A stretch of DNA of 10,286 bases, from NCBI GenBank assembly GCA_964583605.1, contig CAZOWL010000123.1, forward strand, positions 1 to 10,286, written 5' to 3'. Below the pieces are notes generated by a model, which worked only from the letters and a program-made list of their open reading frames with translations, did no database searches and was not told the origin of the DNA. Positions 6,260 to 10,286 of this stretch are shown one piece after another. This DNA is from CAZOWL01 sp964583605. Lineage in GTDB: Bacteria > Pseudomonadota > Gammaproteobacteria > Chromatiales > Chromatiaceae. Each line of letters begins with the position of its first letter. Position 1 is the stretch's first letter. Position numbers and translations under genes: made by a program.

Positions 6260-6445
6260 GGCGTGCTCGAGCTTGATGCGAGTGAGGTGCGCGTCACCTT
6301 GAACCCGCACTCTCGCCCGGACCGCACGCTGCCCCCAGTCACCATCGCCGCACTGCTCGCGCGCGAGCCCGACCCGCCCGCCGGCGAGGAGCCGGTCGAC
6401 TGGCTGCCGGTGAACAACCCCATCCCGCCGGCCTGCTCATTGTGA
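6260..6445 (+). pseudogene. Fragment of an IS4-type transposase
   Basis: The plus strand keeps a piece recognisable as IS4-family transposase: ASEVRVTLNP, then LPPVTIAALLAREPDPPAGE and EPVDWLPVNN. In that family the segment reads approximately 'A.E..PPAGEEPIEWLLLTN' and lies before the catalytic Glu region. The conserved LLLTN is altered to LPVNN, and the frame ends at a TGA (6443-6445) soon after. Upstream of about 6260 the same frame is only the antisense of the ISNCY fragment, so the N-terminal part is gone. It abuts the ISNCY relic, which is on the opposite strand. Confidence 0.6.
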
Positions 6446-6518
6446 GTGTCGTGAGCACGGACTTGATGTGGGCTGGAAGCGCACTCTGGGCTCACTCGTT
6501 GCGAAGTTGGGAACAGGG

Positions 6519-7763
6519 CTACCGCCAGCCCGGCTCGAAGTAGATGTCCCGGTAGGCCGCGTAGACGGAGGCCATGAGGACGGGGGTCACGACGAGCAGA
6601 CCGAGCAGGAAGGTCAGGACACCGAGGAACAGGAGTAGAGTGGCGAGGAGAGCGTAGAGCAGGAAGGGCACCAGGTTCTGCAGGCAGCCGAGGAAGCTCA
6701 GCCGCATCGCCGCGACGGCCGTGAGCCCGTCGAGCGCGACCAGGGGCGGGGCCAGAAAGAGGGCCATCGCGAGCGGGACGGCGAACAGGAGCGCGACCAG
6801 AACAGGGAGAATCATGGTGGGGCCCACCACGCGCATCACCTGTGTAGGGTCTTCGTTTCCCAGCGTCGCCATATCCGTCCCGGCTATGGTGACGGCCAGC
6901 GAGCCCGCCAGCCAGACGCCGATGACGACGGCGATCAAGATGCCTCCGACCAGGTAGATGACACCAATGAGCGCCAGCTGCCCGGCGCGATCGCCGAAGC
7001 CGGCGAAGAGGTGCTCGACGCGGAAGTCCTCGCCGCGCTGTTGAGCCTGTGCGCCGACCATGAGACCCCCAGTCAACATCGGTCCGATGATGGTCGAGGC
7101 GAGGACCCCGACGATCGGGACAAGATTGACGGCGATCGTCACCACGTAAAGGATGATGAGCGCGCCGATCCAAGGCCAAGGATCGGTCTTGAAGTGCCAG
7201 AAGCCCCGCGCGAGCCAGTTCCAGCCCGCTGTGAAGCCGCGCCCGCGCGGACCGCTGAGCGTGTCCTCGTCGCGAGCCGGAGGCCCGGGCGGGGAAGCTG
7301 CCGAAGAGGAGGACCGCGGGGACGTTACAGGGTCGGGCTGTGGGCGCGGCAGGGGTGGAGCGGTCGCTGCCGCCTCGCCCCGTGGACGCGGAGAAGAGGT
7401 TGGCGGCGGTGGTGTCACGCCCTTGGCGAAGAAGACGGGAGGTTCCTCGTCTGCGTCTCCCGGCACGGGCTCGCCGACGCCGAGCAGCGGATCCCGCGGG
7501 ACGAGCCCCAGCTCTCCCGGCTGGGGCGGCGTCATTGGCTCGACACGGACCTCGAGGCCGATCCCCTCAAGAACGATGCGAAACGTCTCGGCGGTGTCGG
7601 CATCGACATCGCGCTTCACGATCTGCTCCTTGCGGCCCAGGATCAGGCTGCGCGCTTGTTCCTCCGGGATCCGGAAGCGCAAGGCGAAGTCTCGAATCGC
7701 ATCCTTGGCGCGTACCTCGGGTCTCAGCTCGCCGCTGTAGACGATCCTAAAACGAGATTCCAT
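6519..7763 (-). CDS. BPSS1780-type multi-pass membrane protein with an N-terminal cytosolic domain
   Basis: A 414-residue protein in three parts. Residues 1-76 form a small soluble domain (RFRIVYSGELRPEV, then LGRKEQIVKRDVDADTAE). It resembles the N-terminal domain seen on several gammaproteobacterial membrane proteins, where a YRIVF.G.L.pG opening and a VLKRGLD-like stretch recur. Residues 77-175 are a Pro/Ser-rich, low-complexity linker. Residues 178-414 are a membrane domain with about five or six hydrophobic segments (near 198-218, 263-290, 316-340, 362-405) and the BPSS1780 family signature GPMLTGGLMVGAQ followed by HLFAGF. Its biochemical function is unknown. The ATG at 7763 follows an excellent GGAGGGAGG ribosome site; the longer frame to 7946 would translate through the dispersed repeat and is not used. 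It is transcribed alone towards the transposase relics. Confidence 0.82.
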   Translation of the reverse strand: MESRFRIVYSGELRPEVRAKDAIRDFALRFRIPEEQARSLILGRKEQIVKRDVDADTAETFRIVLEGIGLEVRVEPMTPPQPGELGLVPRDPLLGVGEPVPGDADEEPPVFFAKGVTPPPPTSSPRPRGEAAATAPPLPRPQPDPVTSPRSSSSAASPPGPPARDEDTLSGPRGRGFTAGWNWLARGFWHFKTDPWPWIGALIILYVVTIAVNLVPIVGVLASTIIGPMLTGGLMVGAQAQQRGEDFRVEHLFAGFGDRAGQLALIGVIYLVGGILIAVVIGVWLAGSLAVTIAGTDMATLGNEDPTQVMRVVGPTMILPVLVALLFAVPLAMALFLAPPLVALDGLTAVAAMRLSFLGCLQNLVPFLLYALLATLLLFLGVLTFLLGLLVVTPVLMASVYAAYRDIYFEPGWR

Positions 7764-7828
7764 CGTCCTCCCTCCAACTGATGCCGCATTCGCGTCGGCG
7801 CGGGACTCAAGGGCGCGGGGGCCACCCA

Positions 7829-7955
7829 TTACAATGAACTTCGCGAAGCACGTTCGCTCCCTCGCCCTCTGGAAGAGGGTTGGGGTGAGGGAACGATCAG
7901 GGGCGAGGCGACCTTTCATCATCTGGGGTGGCTCGCCTCGCCCCATGATCGTTAG
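7829..7955 (-). repeat. 127-bp dispersed MITE/REP-like repeat, copy 1 (inverted)
   Basis: The reverse complement matches copy 2 over all 127 bp with about 8 differences by eye and no gaps. The element opens with a palindrome: arm AACGATCATGGGGCGAGGCG, about 20 nt of loop, then arm TCGCCTCGCCCCTGATCGTT. A C-rich tract follows (CCCTCACCCCAACCCTC), then a second hairpin pairing CCTC.CCC with the GGGCGAGG that follows AGA, then GTGCTTCGCGAA. The ends CTAACGATCAT and TTCATYGTAA are weak inverted repeats of each other. This copy is 65 bp upstream of the BPSS1780 gene start, so that gene's promoter may lie within or beside it. Confidence 0.85.
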
Positions 7956-8333
7956 CCGCCCCCTTTCAAGTGCACCAAGCTACCTAAAGGCCATTTTGCA
8001 GTGGCCCTGAAATCTGGCAGGTCGACAGCGGGTGACGTCAGACGCTTGCCGAGGGTCTTCGCTCAACTGGCGGCGGAACCGATCTGCACCAGACACCCAT
8101 CTGGATCTAGGCCATGGCGGAGCGCGCGTGGGCGTTCACCGCAGGGCCCGTTGGCCTCGTTCCGGGGAGGCGCGGCCGTGGGTCATGAACCGTGAATCCA
8201 AGAAGGACGTGCGCCCGCCACTGCCGCCCTGATGTTACAGGGCGAGACCCTCGCCGCCCGACAGCAGGGAGAGGAGTATGGGGTCCGGCCCAACTCCTTA
8301 CAGTTCTTGGTGCCCTGCCTGACCGGTATGCGG
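7956..8333. other. Gene-free stretch between dispersed repeat copy 1 and the cupin gene
   Basis: No credible gene; plus frames at 8001-8195 and 8232-8420 look random. Two small overlapping hairpins occur at 8226-8243 (GCCCTG, 6-nt loop, CAGGGC) and 8241-8255 (GGCGAG-ACC-CTCGCC). They lie about 80-110 bp after the cupin stop but lack a T tract, so a classic terminator is not shown. Confidence 0.4.
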
Positions 8334-8720
8334 CTATTCGGTCGTAACCCCGTCGAAATGCTCTTCCGCATCATCCGCCTTGGTCGGATGCACGGTCCCA
8401 TCCTTGTGTTCCGGCGGTGAGTACACCGAATAGAGCTTGACCGGGATGTCGCCGGTATTGACTAGATTGTGGCGGGTACCGGCTGGGATGACGACGGCCC
8501 AGTCGTCCCCCAGCTGGTGCGCGACACCGTCCAGCATCACGGTGGCCCGGCCGGCCTCGATGCGGATGAATTGATCGAGGTCGTGGACCTCATCGCCGAT
8601 TTCGTCGCCCGGCTCGATGCTCATCAGGACGAGTTGACTATTCTTGCCGGTGTAAAGCACCCGGCGGTAGTCGGTGTTGGTGGTCGTGGCCTCTTCAAGC
8701 TGTACAACGTAACCTTTCAT
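8334..8720 (-). CDS. Small cupin-domain protein
   Basis: A 128-residue single-domain cupin, the usual length for this subfamily. Cupin motif 1 spans GDEIGDEVHDLDQFIRIEAG (38-57) and motif 2 spans IPAGTRHNLVNTGD (78-91). His46, Gln50 and His84 are the likely metal ligands. The usual HxH pair of motif 1 is not kept (His-Asp-Leu), and the Gln in DQF replaces a ligand, which is normal for this small subfamily. The C-terminus YSPPEHKDGTVHPTK through EEHFDGVTTE is strongly conserved in relatives. The reaction is unknown; relatives are often annotated only as cupin proteins. The ATG at 8720 follows a good TGGAG ribosome site at 6-nt spacing. No partner gene lies on the same strand within 500 bp, so it is probably transcribed alone. 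No signal peptide, so cytosolic. Confidence 0.88.
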   Translation of the reverse strand: MKGYVVQLEEATTTNTDYRRVLYTGKNSQLVLMSIEPGDEIGDEVHDLDQFIRIEAGRATVMLDGVAHQLGDDWAVVIPAGTRHNLVNTGDIPVKLYSVYSPPEHKDGTVHPTKADDAEEHFDGVTTE

Positions 8721-8884
8721 GTCGAGCTCCAGGGATCGAGGGATCAGGGATGGGGGTCGTGGTGTTCGCCTACAGGATGCGCGCCCTCACGAGCGCGCGG
8801 CGCCGACGATTCGCGTCGGCTGCAGTGGGGAGACGGTCCAATCGGCGGCCGCATGCTCACCGGCCATTCTCCAGTCTTTCCTTA
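8721..8884 (-). promoter_or_regulatory. Upstream region of the cupin gene with a 7-bp hairpin
   Basis: A perfect inverted repeat GCCGACG (8802-8808), 5-nt loop, CGTCGGC (8814-8820) lies 82-100 bp before the cupin start. Close to the start are three imperfect AGGGATC repeats (8731-8750). No clear -10/-35 boxes are visible. The hairpin could be an operator, but this is only position-based. Confidence 0.3.
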
Positions 8885-9011
8885 CTAACCATCATGGGGC
8901 GAGGCGACCCACCCCAGATGATGACATGTCGCCTCGCCCCTGATCGTTCCCTCACCCCAACCCTCTCCCAGAGGGCGAGGGAGCGAGCGTGCTTCGCGAA
9001 TTTCATCGTAA
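8885..9011 (+). repeat. 127-bp dispersed MITE/REP-like repeat, copy 2
   Basis: Same layout as the inverted copy at 7829-7955: main palindrome 8887-8949, C-rich tract, second hairpin pairing CCTCTCCC with GGGCGAGG around AGA (8962-8980), and CTTCGCGAA near the right end. Its outer edges read TTACTAACCATCAT on the left and TTTCATCGTAA on the right, giving a TTAC/GTAA terminal inverted repeat. It lies between the cupin promoter region and the Uma2 gene. Confidence 0.85.
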
Positions 9012-9168
9012 GATGACTCCGACAGGAGACCGGCGCTCGCAATCTGGGCCGTCTAGCGACTCACCGTCGAGGCCGATTTTGTGGGGCTACCTCAGGGGCG
9101 GCCCCCATTTCCCCGGACGTCGCCTAAGACCAACGGGTCGTCGCGCCCGGGGTACGGGCCGCCGAGGC

Positions 9169-9174
9169 TATAAT
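9169..9174 (+). promoter_or_regulatory. Possible -10 element of the Uma2 gene
   Basis: A perfect TATAAT lies 48 bp before the Uma2 start, in otherwise GC-rich DNA. The position 17 bp upstream (around 9146-9151, CCCGGG) is no match to a -35 box, so the promoter would be weak or need an activator. Confidence 0.4.
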
Positions 9175-9216
9175 TGACGCAGCGCGGTCCGCCGCAACCA
9201 TTCGTTGGAGGCCATG

Positions 9217-9795
9217 ATGCCCGTTGCCCCCCAACTGCGTCTCTCGTTCGAAGACTGGCTCGCCATCGAACGGACCGCTCACGCCCAACGTAGCGAGTAC
9301 GTCGCCGGCGAGGTCTTCGCGATGGCCGGCGGCACCGAGGAGCACAACCTGATCGTGCTCAACGTCGGCGCCGAGCTGCGCATCCAGCTCAAAGGCAAAC
9401 CCTGCCGGGTGTACCCAAGCGACATGAAGGTCCGCATCGCCTCGGCTAACGTTGCCACCTATCCGGACGTGATGGTCATCTGCGGCGAGCGCCAATTCTA
9501 TGACGAGCGGCGCGACGTCGTCACCAACCCGACCCTGATCGTCGAGGTCCTGTCGGACTCCTCCGAGGCCTATGATCGCGGCGACAAGTTCCGCAACTAC
9601 CGAAATCTAACGAGCCTGCAGGCTTACCTGCTGTTGTCGCAATACAGAATCCAGGCGGAGCTTTTCCTGCGCCAGCCGGACGGAACCTGGAGCCTGAGCA
9701 GCTACCAAGACCCGTTGGAAGCGATCCCTCTGCGCGTCGTCGGCGCAGAGCTATCGCTGTCCGAGGCCTACGACAAGGTTGAGCTGTCGAGGTAG
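9217..9795 (+). CDS. Uma2-family (DUF820) PD-(D/E)XK nuclease-like protein
   Basis: A 192-residue protein of normal length for the Uma2 family, which has a restriction-endonuclease fold. The opening SFEDWLAIE, then RSEYVAGEVFAMAGGTEEHN (25-44), is typical. The likely catalytic set is Asp84 in TYPDVMV, Glu110 in PTLIVEVLS and Lys124 in DKFRNY, with Glu32 as a further conserved acid. All are present, so the protein could be active. DNA cleavage is inferred from the fold; the cellular role of Uma2 proteins is unknown, and they are numerous in cyanobacteria and some sulfur bacteria. The ribosome site GGAGG (9207-9211) fits best with the second of two adjacent ATGs, at 9217; the ATG at 9214 and a TTG at 9205 are too close or upstream of it. 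It stands alone, bracketed by two direct copies of the 127-bp repeat. Confidence 0.87.
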   Translation: MPVAPQLRLSFEDWLAIERTAHAQRSEYVAGEVFAMAGGTEEHNLIVLNVGAELRIQLKGKPCRVYPSDMKVRIASANVATYPDVMVICGERQFYDERRDVVTNPTLIVEVLSDSSEAYDRGDKFRNYRNLTSLQAYLLLSQYRIQAELFLRQPDGTWSLSSYQDPLEAIPLRVVGAELSLSEAYDKVELSR

Positions 9796-9861
9796 CCGCC
9801 TCGGCTTGCGACCTCCAGCTCGCAGTTCTTCCGTAGATTCAGCCGGGACTGCGGGGTCGGC

Positions 9862-9977
9862 CTAACGATCATGGGGGGAGCCGAGCCACCCCGGATGATG
9901 AAAGATCGCCTCGCCCCTGATCGTTCCCTCACCCCAACCCTCGCCCAGAGGGCGAGGCAGCGAACATGCTGCGCGAA
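9862..9977 (+). repeat. 127-bp dispersed MITE/REP-like repeat, copy 3 (right end decayed)
   Basis: It aligns without gaps to copy 2 for 116 bp, up to GCGCGAA at 9977, and then loses the TTTCATCGTAA end. The main palindrome's left arm carries changes (GGGGGGAGCCGA for GGGGCGAGGCGA), which weaken its pairing, while the right arm is intact. The second hairpin is the best of the set: CCTCGCCC-AGA-GGGCGAGG. It starts 66 bp after the Uma2 stop and ends 73 bp before the stop of the leftward gene at the right edge, so it could act as a two-way terminator. Confidence 0.8.
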
Positions 9978-10050
9978 TTCGTATCGGTGCCGTCGGCGAC
10001 GTCGGGGGTCGATCTGGTCCAGGTACTCTCGATGGCAAGAGGACTGCCCG

Positions 10051-10286
10051 CTAACCTTGATCGCTGGCCGCACACGGACCCCTGAATTGCTCCGGTACGT
10101 TGCTCGGGCATCGGCCGCAGTCCTCATTACCCGGCACGGCAAAGTCGATCTTGCGGGGATAGGGCAGATCGAGCCCGTCCATGAGGGCGACGAAGTCCTC
10201 CTTGGAGCGATTGCCGCCTAGGCGCGGGTTGCGGGCCTTCTCTTGGGCGATGCTGGAGACGAAGCGCTGCTCGTAGTCGTGCCCTG
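10051..10286 (-). CDS. C-terminus of an MBL-fold persulfide dioxygenase-like protein (partial)
   Basis: Only the last 77 residues are present; the gene enters from the right edge and stops at a TAG (10051-10053). The segment GHDYEQRFVSSIAQEKARNP, then RLGG, then PYPRKIDFAVPGN, matches the C-terminal part of ETHE1-like persulfide (sulfur) dioxygenases. In these, a 'GHDY.GR..STI.EEK..NPRL' block contains a metal-ligand His and is followed by 'P.P..ID.AVPAN..CG'. Such enzymes oxidise glutathione persulfide to sulfite in the cytosol, which suits a sulfur-oxidising host. The tail has an unusual CGRCP (Cys-x-x-Cys) after the family end motif. The catalytic HxHxDH site is outside the window, so activity cannot be judged. 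Confidence 0.75.
   Translation of the reverse strand, partial: GHDYEQRFVSSIAQEKARNPRLGGNRSKEDFVALMDGLDLPYPRKIDFAVPGNEDCGRCPSNVPEQFRGPCAASDQG

Noticed and set aside
7011..7781. Plus-strand frame of 256 residues
   Set aside because: Antisense to the BPSS1780-type gene, which has a strong ribosome site and coherent membrane segments.
7764..7946. N-terminal extension of the BPSS1780-type protein to 7946
   Set aside because: The extension is a translation of the dispersed repeat; similar repeat-derived peptides open at the other copies, and the ATG at 7763 has a GGAGG ribosome site.
7829..9977. The three 127-bp repeats as a CRISPR array
   Set aside because: Copies are 127 bp, differ in orientation, are separated by about 0.9 kb including genes, and show no short regular spacers or cas genes.

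Overview
The window looks like an accessory, relic-rich stretch of a GC-rich gammaproteobacterial chromosome. A sulfur-oxidising member of the Chromatiaceae is my best guess, from the GC-rich codon use, the persulfide-dioxygenase-like C-terminus at the right edge, the Uma2 gene and the BPSS1780-type membrane protein. This placement is inference, not proof. Long genes are mostly on the minus strand and are separated by unusually long gene-poor spacers full of relics.

Left part (1-1390): the N-terminus of an exported protein, then a plasmid-origin relic. The relic has four G-rich direct repeats that look like iterons, three near-consensus DnaA boxes, and, convergent on them, the C-terminal stump of a RepA_C-type plasmid replication initiator. 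About 400 bp further on lies the 3' part of a tRNA-Leu(UAG) gene, from the anticodon loop to CCA. That is the typical attachment-site footprint of a tyrosine-recombinase element. The simplest reading is that 1-~1335 is the distal end of an integrated plasmid or island and that host chromosome starts near 1391.

Middle (1391-6445): two minus-strand genes that look like one transcription unit, a 904-residue P2-type cation ATPase followed by a calcineurin-like phosphoesterase. The ATPase has unusual residues at the ion-binding positions (PAGLP instead of PEGLP, NLVTN instead of NLVTD). Upstream is about 740 bp without an intact gene. It ends in a junction of two decayed transposase fragments, ISNCY-like on the minus strand and IS4-like on the plus strand.

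Right part (6446-10286): a BPSS1780-type membrane protein, a cupin, a Uma2-family nuclease and the C-terminus of an MBL-fold persulfide dioxygenase. Scattered among them are three copies of a 127-bp, MITE/REP-like element. Each has a 20-bp imperfect palindrome, a second hairpin and weak terminal inverted repeats; a short fourth piece lies near 5622. Two direct copies bracket the Uma2 gene. I see no CRISPR array, no complete insertion sequence and no complete RNA gene.
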